Below, in pieces: positions 7,102-15,250 of a DNA stretch of 15,250 nucleotides. Each line of letters starts with the position of its first letter. Position 1 is the first letter of the stretch. The position numbers were made by a program, and so were the translations under genes. The DNA is from Acidobacteriaceae bacterium. GTDB lineage: Bacteria > Acidobacteriota > Terriglobia > Terriglobales > Acidobacteriaceae. Location of the stretch: NCBI GenBank assembly GCA_027364815.1, contig DAHXOQ010000033.1:1-15250 (forward strand), in the 5' to 3' direction. Below the pieces are notes generated by a model that did no database searches, was not told where the DNA came from, and was given only the letters and a program-made list of their open reading frames with translations.

Positions 7102-8415
7102 CTACCTTGGCTGCCCATTGCCATGCACGACCACTGTCTGCGTCCAATTGCCCTGTAGTTCGCCATTAGGATTCTCGTTCGGGTCGTTGGTCTGGTACCA
7201 ATCCCCCTGCCCATCGGACCAGGTTTGGGAGTAGGCGTTTGAAATTTTCACGGTTCCGTCCACACCTGTCACGGTTTGCTGGTCCAGCGCGTAATCAACC
7301 CAATCAGAAGCGGCAGTGGTACGCGCGTTCATTGATGCGTAGGCATTATTCATCGCGCTATTGAAGGACGACGCCTGCTGCTGCATGAAGGCCTCATGCT
7401 CAGAGCGCGAGCGTGCCATGTTCTGCTGGAATGCGTCGTACATCATCTGGCTGAATTGCTGCGACTCAGCCCTGCCTTCCTGCAGTCTTCGCTCGCCATT
7501 GCGCATGTTGTTCTCTGACATCCGCTGCATCGTAGCCTGTCTCCACTCAGGTACGACATTCCACTTGGGGAGATCGTTGCCATCTGCCAACTGCATGAGC
7601 GCGTCCAGTTTGCCCTTGGGCGCGGAGAGCACATCAACACGGGCGAAGCATGTACCGTGCGCCCCGGCCGCCCAGGGCACGGAGGGGCCTTGCGGAGCGC
7701 CAGCCACACCGCACTCGACCATGACACGCAGTCGTTGCTCGACGATGAAAGTGCCGTTCATCACTTCAACCCGCAATGCCGCAGTATCCGCCGAGTGTTG
7801 TAAAGCGAACAAAGGGCCGACACGGCTGTTGTTCTGGTCAAACTGCCTCGCCATCTGTTGCGCCTGCTGTGAAAAAGCCGCAGAAACAGGTATGGGTCCC
7901 ACAACGCGGAATCCTCCGTGCATCGTCTCCAGGTAATATTTGAGAAAATCTGCCGCCGAAATCACGCTGGAGATCTTGGCGCAACCGTTCTGGTTCACCT
8001 GGAGCTTCGAGTCCCAACGCCAGCCCAAGACTGGTTCCTGTCGGAACTGCATCAGGCCATCCGGCGAATGTGCGCGAAAGGCCGGATAGGGAGCCGGGGT
8101 GCAGGGCATCAACAACTCAATTCCCTGCAACGACCAACCCGCAGGAATCGTAATATCAGCAGCATGCATGTTGTTGAGCGAGGGATCCGTGATTGCCGCA
8201 GTTGTCATCCGGTTCGATAACAGCGATTTGACATACGTTGCCCCGCCTGCAGTATGCCCCGACCGCGCTTGCGCGCCCGCCGCACCCGATCCGCTTGATG
8301 CAGATGTGCTGTTTGTTGCGGAGAAACAACCCGCCATTAGAATTGCCATTGCAGAGATTAGAGTGAAAGACCGATAGTGTCTTTTCACGGAAAGCGCAGT
8401 TATTTCCCGGTTCAT
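7102..8415 (-). CDS. Predicted lipoprotein of unknown function
   Basis: This is a 437-residue protein. The frame is open 49 codons further upstream, but the ATG at 8415 has an excellent Shine-Dalgarno, AGGAGG (within 8420-8426), 5 nt before it, and begins a proper lipoprotein signal: basic MNREITALSVKRHYR, a hydrophobic core, and a lipobox ending MAGC at Cys30. A low-complexity Ser/Gly/Ala linker follows (about 31-60). Next comes a domain with four cysteines (105, 145, 235, 256) that could form disulfides. Residues about 290-365 are rich in Gln, Met, Glu and Arg and look helical or coiled-coil. The C-terminal ~65 residues hold a W/Y/N-rich module (WSDGQGDWYQTNDPN, then NPNG and GNWT). I recognise no named family and assign no function; location is the periplasmic face of the inner or outer membrane. 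A strong terminator follows, so it is probably monocistronic. Confidence 0.85.
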   Translation of the reverse strand: MNREITALSVKRHYRSFTLISAMAILMAGCFSATNSTSASSGSGAAGAQARSGHTAGGATYVKSLLSNRMTTAAITDPSLNNMHAADITIPAGWSLQGIELLMPCTPAPYPAFRAHSPDGLMQFRQEPVLGWRWDSKLQVNQNGCAKISSVISAADFLKYYLETMHGGFRVVGPIPVSAAFSQQAQQMARQFDQNNSRVGPLFALQHSADTAALRVEVMNGTFIVEQRLRVMVECGVAGAPQGPSVPWAAGAHGTCFARVDVLSAPKGKLDALMQLADGNDLPKWNVVPEWRQATMQRMSENNMRNGERRLQEGRAESQQFSQMMYDAFQQNMARSRSEHEAFMQQQASSFNSAMNNAYASMNARTTAASDWVDYALDQQTVTGVDGTVKISNAYSQTWSDGQGDWYQTNDPNENPNGELQGNWTQTVVVHGNGQPR

Positions 8416-8793
8416 GCAGACCTCCTGCGGGGTTTCCCCCCCTTGGCTGAGATAGTCAGTTAATACACGGTACGCCGTTCGCAGTAACATACACGACCAC
8501 ATTATCGGATTGTAATACCAGCCGGTTAAAGGGAAGATTTTTCTAATAGCAAGATGAGCCATAAGGTCGGGTACGGCAGTGAATATCCGGCGTGTGGCCC
8601 GCCATATTTTTTATCATCATTCACCCACCCGGCCTACTTAGCCGACTTACTGAGACTCCAACAACAGACTCCACGCGATACAATTCCTCCCATGATTAGA
8701 TAAAGTGATAAGTCGATGCCAGATAGAGCAAACGGTGGCCGAAAGAAGTGACTCTGAGGTAAGTGTGTTAGAAAGTTTGACGAGGTGAAACGC
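8416..8793. other. Divergent intergenic region with a hairpin abutting a Shine-Dalgarno
   Basis: This region separates the divergent lipoprotein and VWFA-like genes and must contain both promoters. On the minus strand, a GGGG-AAA-CCCC hairpin (8429-8439) lies 2 nt upstream of the lipoprotein AGGAGG. A weak minus-strand promoter candidate is TTACTG, 16 nt, TATTAA (about 8463-8490). On the plus strand the VWFA-like gene has GAGGTG at 8782-8787, but I find no convincing -35/-10 pair. No RNA gene or known riboswitch core is recognised. Confidence 0.5.
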
Positions 8794-9903
8794 ATGAGTA
8801 AGTTAGCCCACTCCATTTTCCCGGTCCTCTTCTCTTTTACTGCGATTGCATTTGCGCAGCAGCCCCAACTCCCTCCTCCGCCTGAAATTTCGACCATGCC
8901 CGCGACCCAGAGTACGACGCCTGCACCGAACTCCGTTTCTGCAACCGTAGATAGCCGGGGCAGCCTCCGTCTCGATGTGCTCGTCACCGACAAGGCAGGG
9001 AAGGCCGTGCCCGGCCTTGAACAAAAGGATTTCACGCTCCTCGACAACGGCCACCCCTCGAAGATTCTCTCCTTCCACGCCATCGGTGCAACGGACCACA
9101 GTGTTAACTCGTCGGTGCAGGTGATATTGCTGCTGGATTTTGTCAATCTCGGATATCAGCAAATTGCCAATGTCCGCGATGAAGTCGACAGCTTCTTCCA
9201 TCGCAACGGCGGGAAAATGACGCGCCCGATGTCTATCTATTTGTTTACAGACAAGGGCTTGAGCAGCGAATCTCAGCCCTCCGTTCAAGGGGATGTGCTG
9301 GCGGCGGAGATGAAAGCAATTGACGGGCAATTGCGTACCTACAGACCGTCGCAAGGCTTATACGGCGCCATGGAGCGCTTCAACTTATCCATTCCGGCAC
9401 TCACCGCAATTATGCGTAGTGAAGCGCAGAAGCCGGGGAAGAAGTTGCTCTTATGGGTAGGTCCGGGCTGGCCGATGTTGGATTCGTCGATAGTGGATAT
9501 CACCTCCAAAAATCACCATGAGCTCTTTGCTTCCATCGTCGAACTGTCTACTTTACTGCGCCAGTCACAGACCACTCTCTACAGCATTTCTGTTGGAACA
9601 CCGGACCAGTACACCCGGATGTATGAAGGTTTTCTGAAGGCGCCGAAGAAGCCAGAACAAGCCACTCCCCCAAACCTGGCGCTTAAGGTCTTTGCTGTGC
9701 AGAGCGGGGGACGCGTGCTGGGCCCGGATTACGATCTCGCAAGCCAAATCGATAGCTGCATCCATGACGCTGACAGCTTCTATACGATTACCTTCAATCC
9801 GCCTCGCGCGGATCACGCCAACGAGTTCCACGATTTGAAGGTGGTTATCGACAAGCCGGGATTGAAAGCTTCCACCAACACCGGCTACTACAACCAGCCC
9901 TAG
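8794..9903 (+). CDS. Secreted VWFA-related Acidobacterial domain protein (TIGR03436-like)
   Basis: This is a 369-residue protein. The ATG at 8794 is chosen because GAGGTG (8782-8787) lies 6 nt before it; the in-frame GTG at 8785 would fall inside that site. A Sec signal peptide (residues 1-21) ends AFA, followed by QQ. A proline/threonine-rich linker leads to SLRLDVLVTDKAGKAVPGLEQKDFTLLDNG (about 57-86), the conserved entry block of this family. The VWFA-like core starts at VILLLDFVN (110-118) and includes KKLLLWVGPGW (216-226) and an FYTITFNPP segment near 329-337. The usual MIDAS D-x-S-x-S is not present; D115 is followed by F-V-N. The family is strongly expanded in Acidobacteria and has no established function; protein-protein interaction outside the cytoplasm is an inference. 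The next gene starts 318 nt downstream, so joint transcription is uncertain. Confidence 0.9.
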   Translation: MSKLAHSIFPVLFSFTAIAFAQQPQLPPPPEISTMPATQSTTPAPNSVSATVDSRGSLRLDVLVTDKAGKAVPGLEQKDFTLLDNGHPSKILSFHAIGATDHSVNSSVQVILLLDFVNLGYQQIANVRDEVDSFFHRNGGKMTRPMSIYLFTDKGLSSESQPSVQGDVLAAEMKAIDGQLRTYRPSQGLYGAMERFNLSIPALTAIMRSEAQKPGKKLLLWVGPGWPMLDSSIVDITSKNHHELFASIVELSTLLRQSQTTLYSISVGTPDQYTRMYEGFLKAPKKPEQATPPNLALKVFAVQSGGRVLGPDYDLASQIDSCIHDADSFYTITFNPPRADHANEFHDLKVVIDKPGLKASTNTGYYNQP

Positions 9904-10221
9904 TGCACTTACGGGAGACTCTCTCAATCGAAGTGAGCCGCCGCCGTCGCACGACCCAACAGAGGATGAGATGCAGTTAATAACCGGCCATTACCAGCAA
10001 GAAGAACATCGCGCTCACGACGCTTCACCTATGACGGTTTAAATCTGTGGTGATGGCCGAACAGGGGTTTGTCTGATGAGGAATCAGATTTATTGCCTGG
10101 GGCGCATGGGTTCCGGGTGCGGTTCGCGATTACACTGTTAAGAGACGGCTCAACTCCCCGCTCCATCCACCGAGCAGTCAGGCCGCGGCACCGATGAGGA
10201 TCAGGAATCTTCGCTGAAACT
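9904..10221. other. Intergenic region with alternative inverted repeats
   Basis: No gene is seen here. Two inverted repeats share an arm: TAAATCTG (10040-10047) with CAGATTTA (10085-10092), and TCTGAT (10072-10077) with ATCAGA (10083-10088). They cannot form at the same time. No T tract follows either, and no clear promoter or known riboswitch motif is visible. The start codon of the next gene lacks a well-placed Shine-Dalgarno. Confidence 0.45.
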
Positions 10222-12648
10222 ATGAGAACTTGTTTTTTTCGACAGCTCAGTTTGCTTTTGGCTGTAGCCAGTTTTGTGCCGGCTCTCTCACTTTTGGCTG
10301 AAAGCGACACGCATCTGCCTGATGCGCCCTTGCCAATCGCCACCAGTGCGGCAGGTGAATCGGCGCCGCTGGGCGGTGTGCGGCACAAGGCCGGGCACAT
10401 TGTTGTGCCGCGACTTGAAGTGACTCCGAAATTTGAAGACTTTCTGGGCGCAACGCTAACCGGCGGGGCGCAGCAGATGCTGCGCGTCGATGAATTTGTG
10501 CAGCGCTATCCGCAGGACGGCGAAGCGCCGAAAGAGAAGACAACGGCATTTCTCGGTTATACGCACGATTACTTATATGTTGCCTTTGTGTGCAATGACC
10601 GTCATCCGGAAATGATCCGAGGGCATATGCTGGCGCGCGATATTCTTTCCGACGACGACAACGTCCAGGTGATGCTTGATACCTTTCACGACGAGCGCCG
10701 CGCCTTTGTCTTCATCAGCAATCCGCTGGGCATACAGGCCGACGCCATGTACAGCGAGCAGACCGGCTACGACTTCTCGTTTGATACAGTGTGGGATACG
10801 TGGGGGCGACGCACGGCCAATGGTTACGTTGTGCTGATACGCATACCTTTTGCGAGCCTCTACTTTGCCAAAACCAATCCTGGCGAAATGCGCACGTGGG
10901 GCATCATTCTTCAGCGCAATATATCGCACGCGAGCGAGAGCGACTTCTGGCCACGCAGCAATCACGACATTGCCGGCAGGCTCACGCAGGACATGGAGAT
11001 TGAAGGATTCAGCGACATTGAGCACGGCCAGAACATACAGCTTGAGCCGTATGCGCTTGCCCGCAGCCTGCGCCAGTTGAACACCGTCAACCCGATTGAC
11101 CCGTATTTTGAACATAAGCACCTGCAGGGTTACACCGGCATCGATGCAAAATTCATACTGCATAACAGCCTGGTGCTGGATACCACGATCAATCCTGATT
11201 TCAGCCAGGTGGGCATAGACAACCCGGCGCTTCCGAACCAGCGATTTCCACCATTTTTTGCCGAGGTTCGGCCGTTCTTCATTGAGAACAGCAGCTACTT
11301 CATGACCCCCATCAATCTCTACTACACAAATAACATTGTGACGCCGCAGTACGGGGCGCGGCTTACGGGCAAATTAGGGCGATGGGCCGTGGGGCTGTTG
11401 GGAGTAGACGACCGCAGTCCTGGGCAATCGGTGGTTCCCGGCGACCCCGGATTCGGCACCCGCGCGCATTTTTGGATTGGACGGCTGAATCGCGACTTCG
11501 GCGCACTGTCGAATGTCGGACTGATCTATGCTGATCGCGAGTATGGCGACTCTTTCAACCGCGCCGGGGGCATTGACTACCGCATACGGCTGCGCAATCG
11601 CTGGACGATTACCGGTCAGGGCGTCACCAGTGAAACACACAACCTGAGCAGCTCCACTACCGGTGAGCAGGGGTGCGAAACGACCGCGCTAACCTGCAGT
11701 GGACAGGCCTGGATGCAGCAGGTGAGCTACAGTGATCTGCACTGGAACTGGTGGATGGCCTACAACGATACCTCAGCGGGTTTCGTTACTGACACGGGCT
11801 TCTTCCAGCGCCCCGATATACGCGAGCCCAACGGCCGCCTGGGATACATCTTCCGGCCCGCCAAGGGGTTCATCCTCTCGGACGGTCCGAGTGTATATAT
11901 GGAGCGGATCTGGGACCACACCGGCACGCCGCTCGATTATTATCTGAACTCTTCTTACTCCATCGCATTCAGGCGCAGCACCTACTTTTCGGCGTTCCTC
12001 AACCTTGGCCAGGACAGGCTCCGTCCGATTGATTACTCGGCGCTGCCGGCTGACGTGGAGTGGCACAGCCATACCGAGGGATTCAACTTCAATTCCGCAC
12101 CCGTGCCTTATTTCGCTTTGAACGCCAGCTACTCGCAGGGGGCGGTGGTGAATTACTCGCCGCCGGCAAACAGTGGCCCGGCTCCGGTCAATATGTCCTC
12201 ACCAAGCGTGAATGTTGAATTGAAGCCGTTTGCGCGCCTTGATATGCAGAATAACTACACCTTTACGCGATTCACCAGCATGGATGCCGGCGAGGATGTT
12301 TACATCAGCCACCAGCTTATCTCGCGCTGGAATTACCAGCTTACGCGCGACTGGTCCTTCAACATCATCGGCCAGTATCTGGCCACACTGCCCCACGCCA
12401 ACCTTACCAGCGTTACGAACTCTAAAACACTCTTCGCAGATGTTCTTTTGTCCTACATGCCACACCCTGGGACCGCCGTCTACCTTGGCTATATCGGCAA
12501 CTTCGCCAACATCGACCGTGCGCTCTGCACACGACTTGCGGATGGCAACTGCAATATCCAGGATCCCATTCTGCCGCCGACGGGTTCCTCGCTGATGAAC
12601 GATGGCAAAAACATCTACCTCAAGGTCAGTTATCTTTTCCGCTTCTAA
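10222..12648 (+). CDS. DUF5916 outer-membrane protein with N-terminal CBM9-like domain
   Basis: This is an 808-residue protein starting at ATG 10222. No good Shine-Dalgarno is visible (GGA is about 15 nt away), but the N-terminus is a proper Sec signal peptide (MRTCFFRQLSLLLAVASFVPALSLLAES), which supports this start. Residues about 64-230 resemble the carbohydrate-binding family 9-like domain: TAFLGYTHDYLYVAFVC, then DDDNVQVMLDTFHDER, and GYVVLIRIPFASL. After it come the diagnostic DUF5916 blocks PDFSQVGIDNP (325-335) and RFPPFFAEVRPFFIENSSYF (341-360). The rest alternates polar and aromatic residues as in a beta-barrel and ends YLFRF, a C-terminal Phe as in outer-membrane proteins. The function is not established; glycan or polymer binding or uptake at the outer membrane is plausible. 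Only 57 nt separate it from the marC-like gene, with no terminator between, so the two may be co-transcribed. Confidence 0.88.
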   Translation: MRTCFFRQLSLLLAVASFVPALSLLAESDTHLPDAPLPIATSAAGESAPLGGVRHKAGHIVVPRLEVTPKFEDFLGATLTGGAQQMLRVDEFVQRYPQDGEAPKEKTTAFLGYTHDYLYVAFVCNDRHPEMIRGHMLARDILSDDDNVQVMLDTFHDERRAFVFISNPLGIQADAMYSEQTGYDFSFDTVWDTWGRRTANGYVVLIRIPFASLYFAKTNPGEMRTWGIILQRNISHASESDFWPRSNHDIAGRLTQDMEIEGFSDIEHGQNIQLEPYALARSLRQLNTVNPIDPYFEHKHLQGYTGIDAKFILHNSLVLDTTINPDFSQVGIDNPALPNQRFPPFFAEVRPFFIENSSYFMTPINLYYTNNIVTPQYGARLTGKLGRWAVGLLGVDDRSPGQSVVPGDPGFGTRAHFWIGRLNRDFGALSNVGLIYADREYGDSFNRAGGIDYRIRLRNRWTITGQGVTSETHNLSSSTTGEQGCETTALTCSGQAWMQQVSYSDLHWNWWMAYNDTSAGFVTDTGFFQRPDIREPNGRLGYIFRPAKGFILSDGPSVYMERIWDHTGTPLDYYLNSSYSIAFRRSTYFSAFLNLGQDRLRPIDYSALPADVEWHSHTEGFNFNSAPVPYFALNASYSQGAVVNYSPPANSGPAPVNMSSPSVNVELKPFARLDMQNNYTFTRFTSMDAGEDVYISHQLISRWNYQLTRDWSFNIIGQYLATLPHANLTSVTNSKTLFADVLLSYMPHPGTAVYLGYIGNFANIDRALCTRLADGNCNIQDPILPPTGSSLMNDGKNIYLKVSYLFRF

Positions 12649-12705
12649 GCACACTCCATAATCAGTCGAATGATCCACAAAGCAAAGATCGTCTAAACTA
12701 GTAGA

Positions 12706-13395
12706 GTGATCTATCTAAACCCTGCACAAGCAGCCATCAACGAACTCAGCCATGCGCCGATTGTGCGCTTCAGCGTTCTTGCACTCAGCTCCATCTTTTT
12801 TCTTGTTGATCCCTTTGCGGCGATTCCGGCATTTTTGGCGATTACCGCAGATGCCGAAGAGGCACGGCGCAAGCGCATGGCGCGCAAAGCCGCGCTGACA
12901 TGTTTTGTTGTTCTGACCACGTTTGCACTGGTTGGGAAGCTGATTTTTCAGATGTTCGGGATCACGCTGCCGGCCTTTGAAATTGCGGGCGGATTGATTT
13001 TGCTTCTGATTGGTCTGGACATGCTGGCGGCCAAGCGCTCGCCTACGCAGGAGGCCACGGGCGAGGCAGAAGAAGCCTCACACAAGGAAGACGCGGGGAT
13101 TGTGCCGCTGGGAATTCCGATGCTTGCCGGGCCGGGCGCGATTTCGTCGGTGATGGTGCTGATAGGCCAGGTGCCGAGTCTCTGGCATTACCAGACGGCC
13201 GCTATTCTGGGGTCGATTGCGATAACCTGCCTGCTCAGCTACTGGGTACTCTCTGCGGCTACACGGGTGCGGAAGTTCATGGGTGAGACGGGTATTCGCA
13301 TCCTGATCCGAATCATGGGATTGCTTCTGGTGGCGCTGGCTATGCAGTTCTTCGTGAATGGATTGACGGATCTGGGCGTGATTTCGAAGCAGTGA
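12706..13395 (+). CDS. MarC-family inner-membrane protein
   Basis: This is a 229-residue membrane protein with about six hydrophobic segments and typical family length. It carries the two family signatures: FFLVDPFAAIPAFLAIT in the first helix region and PLGIPMLAGPGAISSVMVL in the fourth. The loop between helices 3 and 4 is acidic and hydrophilic (EATGEAEEASHKEDAG). The start is GTG at 12706. An in-frame TAA at 12694-12696 rules out anything further upstream, and no Met precedes the first helix; the ribosome binding site is poor. MarC was once linked to multiple antibiotic resistance, but that role was not upheld and transport function is unknown. It follows the DUF5916 gene by 57 nt. After its stop, an imperfect stem (13422-13469) could slow or end transcription before the rRNA leader. 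Confidence 0.9.
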   Translation: MIYLNPAQAAINELSHAPIVRFSVLALSSIFFLVDPFAAIPAFLAITADAEEARRKRMARKAALTCFVVLTTFALVGKLIFQMFGITLPAFEIAGGLILLLIGLDMLAAKRSPTQEATGEAEEASHKEDAGIVPLGIPMLAGPGAISSVMVLIGQVPSLWHYQTAAILGSIAITCLLSYWVLSAATRVRKFMGETGIRILIRIMGLLLVALAMQFFVNGLTDLGVISKQ

Positions 13396-13465
13396 AGGGG
13401 TTTTGTGGAACCAGCAAGAAAAAAGTTGAACGCCTGAACCCAGCATTATTGTTGGCTGTTTTCAA

Positions 13466-13500
13466 CTTTCCACAGAGTTTGCACCAGCTTTCCACAGAGT
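13466..13500. repeat. Two 13-bp direct repeats CTTTCCACAGAGT
   Basis: Perfect copies lie at 13466-13478 and 13488-13500. Start-to-start spacing is 22 bp, about two helical turns, so a bound protein would meet both on the same face. Each contains CTTTCCACA, seven of nine matches to the DnaA-box consensus TTATCCACA. Confidence 0.75.
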
Positions 13501-14070
13501 CCGGCTTGCCTTCTTCTTCATCTGCTGTTAACTTAGAAAAGTTGCTGGTCTGTTTTGAACATGACAGTGACAAGCGAACGCAAAGGCTAAGAAAGCCAGA
13601 GTTTGCAATTCAAAGAGCGTCTGTGCTATTCTTTGAAAGTTCGTTGATGAGCAATGGTGCTCTCCAAGGGTCCTCAGTAATGGTGTAAAGCCGGAACTGA
13701 AAAAGGGCTGAAGTGACGGGAGAGTTGATCTGGAAGGCCTTTTAAAGAGGTCAGGGCTGGAAAGCCAAGACAGATCAAGTTCGTTCGGCCGGGTGAGGTG
13801 AAATAACCCCTGAGCCGCTGTAGGGAATCCCGCAGAGAACAACCGATTGAAAGCCGGGAGCTTGCTCCCACAGGCCTGAGTGGCCTGAGCGTGTCTTGCG
13901 CTGGTTTGTTGATTTGACATTTTGCGCTGCGCGATAATTTTGGACGCGAACCCAGGGCGGGTGTAAGTACATTCATCCGGGGGCGATTTCGAGAGCTGAA
14001 GCAGCTTTGATTTGCGGGAAGTACCGTCAACAGTGTGTTGACTGGCCCGGGACAAAAGCTGCGAATAAGC

Positions 14071-14099
14071 TTGACATGAAACCGGATCTTCGATAGTCT
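14071..14099 (+). promoter_or_regulatory. Candidate rRNA operon promoter
   Basis: A perfect -35 hexamer TTGACA (14071-14076) is followed after 17 nt by TAGTCT (14094-14099), a weak -10 with three of six matches. It is about 290 nt before the 16S 5' end and upstream of the boxA site, as expected for an rRNA promoter. A second TTGACA at 13914-13919, followed 15 nt later by TAATTT (13935-13940), is an alternative with short spacing. Confidence 0.45.
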
Positions 14100-14172
14100 T
14101 GAAAAGTTCGCGCAAAAACGCCGCCCCGCTCATACGAGTGAAGGTTGGCAGTGCGCACCAAGTTCGGGGACA

Positions 14173-14192
14173 CCAAAACATATCTGTTTTGG
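14173..14192 (+). other. Perfect 8-bp hairpin in the rRNA leader (boxB position)
   Basis: CCAAAACA (14173-14180) pairs with TGTTTTGG (14185-14192) around the loop TATC. It lies about 40 nt upstream of the boxA-like site, the relative position a boxB hairpin occupies in rRNA antitermination leaders. A protein-binding role is an inference. Confidence 0.5.
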
Positions 14193-14233
14193 CCTCGATC
14201 CAAAAGGTCACCGCTTAGGCGAGTTGACTTAAG

Positions 14234-14245
14234 GATCTTTGACAA
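14234..14245 (+). promoter_or_regulatory. boxA-like antitermination site of the rRNA leader
   Basis: GATCTTTGACAA matches 10 of 12 positions of the rRNA boxA consensus GCTCTTTAACAA. It lies about 140 nt before the 16S 5' end, as expected for binding of NusB-NusE and protection of the rRNA transcript from Rho. Confidence 0.7.
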
Positions 14246-14313
14246 TAAGGTTGAATATGCCAGTCGTGAGATACGATCAGCTTTGGCTTGATCATTCTCA
14301 CAAGGTAAGAAAT

Positions 14314-14378
14314 GTCGGCGACTCGCGAGAGTCCCCGACGGCGCTTGAACCAGTCGACCTCCGTCGACGGTATCAAGC
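14314..14378 (+). other. Two leader stems just upstream of 16S rRNA
   Basis: The first hairpin is GTCGG (14314-14318) and GACTC (14320-14324), loop GCGA, paired with GAGTC (14329-14333) and CCGAC (14335-14339); its single C opposite C makes a symmetric bulge. The second is GCTTGA (14343-14348) and GTCGAC (14353-14358) paired with GTCGAC (14363-14368) and TCAAGC (14373-14378), with a symmetric internal loop. They end only 8 nt before the mature 16S and probably help fold or process the precursor. Confidence 0.6.
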
Positions 14379-14386
14379 CAACAGTT

Positions 14387-15250
<864 letters not shown>

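Larger units (their letters stand above)
13396..14386 (+). other. Long gene-free region upstream of and including the 16S rRNA leader
   Basis: About 990 nt contain no convincing gene. Open frames at 13392-13688 (+) and 13528-14211 (-) have atypical composition and cross structured leader DNA. Visible items are an imperfect stem after marC (AAAGTTGAA 13422-13430 with TTCAACTTT 13461-13469), two 13-bp repeats, several hairpins, a candidate promoter, a boxA-like antitermination site, and two strong stems just before 16S. The right part is certainly transcribed as rRNA leader; where transcription starts is uncertain. Confidence 0.7.

Noticed and set aside
8416..8562. Upstream extension of the lipoprotein frame to 8562
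   Set aside because: The 49 extra codons would bury the lipoprotein signal, while the ATG at 8415 has a near-perfect Shine-Dalgarno.
8589..8613. Plus-strand GGCG/CGCC hairpin followed by T6 as a terminator
   Set aside because: The stem is only 4 bp and there is no plus-strand gene upstream for it to end.
10071..10090. CTGATGAG resembling a hammerhead ribozyme core
   Set aside because: The bases are paired in a simple TCTGAT/ATCAGA stem, and the required GAAA strand and flanking helices are missing.
13856..13869. GGGAG-CTTG-CTCCC as a rho-independent terminator
   Set aside because: The stem is short and is followed by ACAGGCC, not by a T tract, on either strand.
13528..14211. 227-residue open frame on the minus strand in the rRNA leader region
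   Set aside because: Its Ser/Thr/Phe-rich, family-less sequence begins inside a leader hairpin, lacks a Shine-Dalgarno and crosses promoter-like and structured elements.
14363..14378. GTCGACGGTATC resembling a cloning-vector polylinker
   Set aside because: The match is only 12 bases and then diverges. The segment is one arm of a good leader hairpin with natural flanks, so contamination is not needed to explain it.

Overview
The window looks like chromosomal DNA of an acidobacterium, most likely class Terriglobia (subdivision 1). This rests on three things. The 16S rRNA gene that runs off the right end has an acidobacterial character. There is a protein of the 'VWFA-related Acidobacterial domain' type (TIGR03436). 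The flanking gene types (CRTAC1/ASPIC-UnbV propeller, DUF5916 outer-membrane protein, VTT/DedA protein, TonB-like protein, hexuronate genes) are common in that phylum. The genus cannot be fixed from sequence reading alone.

Layout. 1-1882 (+): the 3' part of a tagaturonate epimerase (UxaE family) followed 55 nt later by an SDR dehydrogenase, probably the end of a galacturonate/pectin-derived hexuronate operon. 1883-2550: an AT-rich gene-free stretch carrying an orphan tRNA 3' end (T arm plus acceptor strand), which looks like an attachment-site scar. 2551-5177 (-): a VTT-domain membrane protein and a Tat-exported CRTAC1-family seven-repeat propeller, 86 nt apart. 5376-6458 (+): a TonB-like energy-transducing protein with a long cytoplasmic N-terminus. 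6459-7101: a repeat-rich gene-free stretch with a 7-bp tandem array, a pair of 19-bp repeats, a palindromic element and a minus-strand terminator. 7102-8415 (-): a lipoprotein of unknown function. 8794-9903 (+): the secreted VWFA-like protein. 10222-12648 (+): a DUF5916 outer-membrane protein with an N-terminal CBM9-like domain. 12706-13395 (+): a MarC-family membrane protein. 13396-14386: a long structured region ahead of the rRNA operon, with a candidate promoter, hairpins and a good boxA. 14387 to end: the 5' ~864 nt of 16S rRNA.

How the genes fit together. UxaE and the SDR would act in sequence on hexuronates (tagaturonate to fructuronate, then reduction). The TonB-like protein, the DUF5916 barrel, the lipoprotein and the exported CRTAC1 and VWFA proteins are all envelope or secreted products, but nothing in the sequence ties them into one pathway. 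I see no complete mobile element, CRISPR array, toxin-antitoxin or defence locus. The best non-genic signals are the tRNA scar, the heptamer array and the structured rRNA leader. I did not find a convincing new multi-gene system here.
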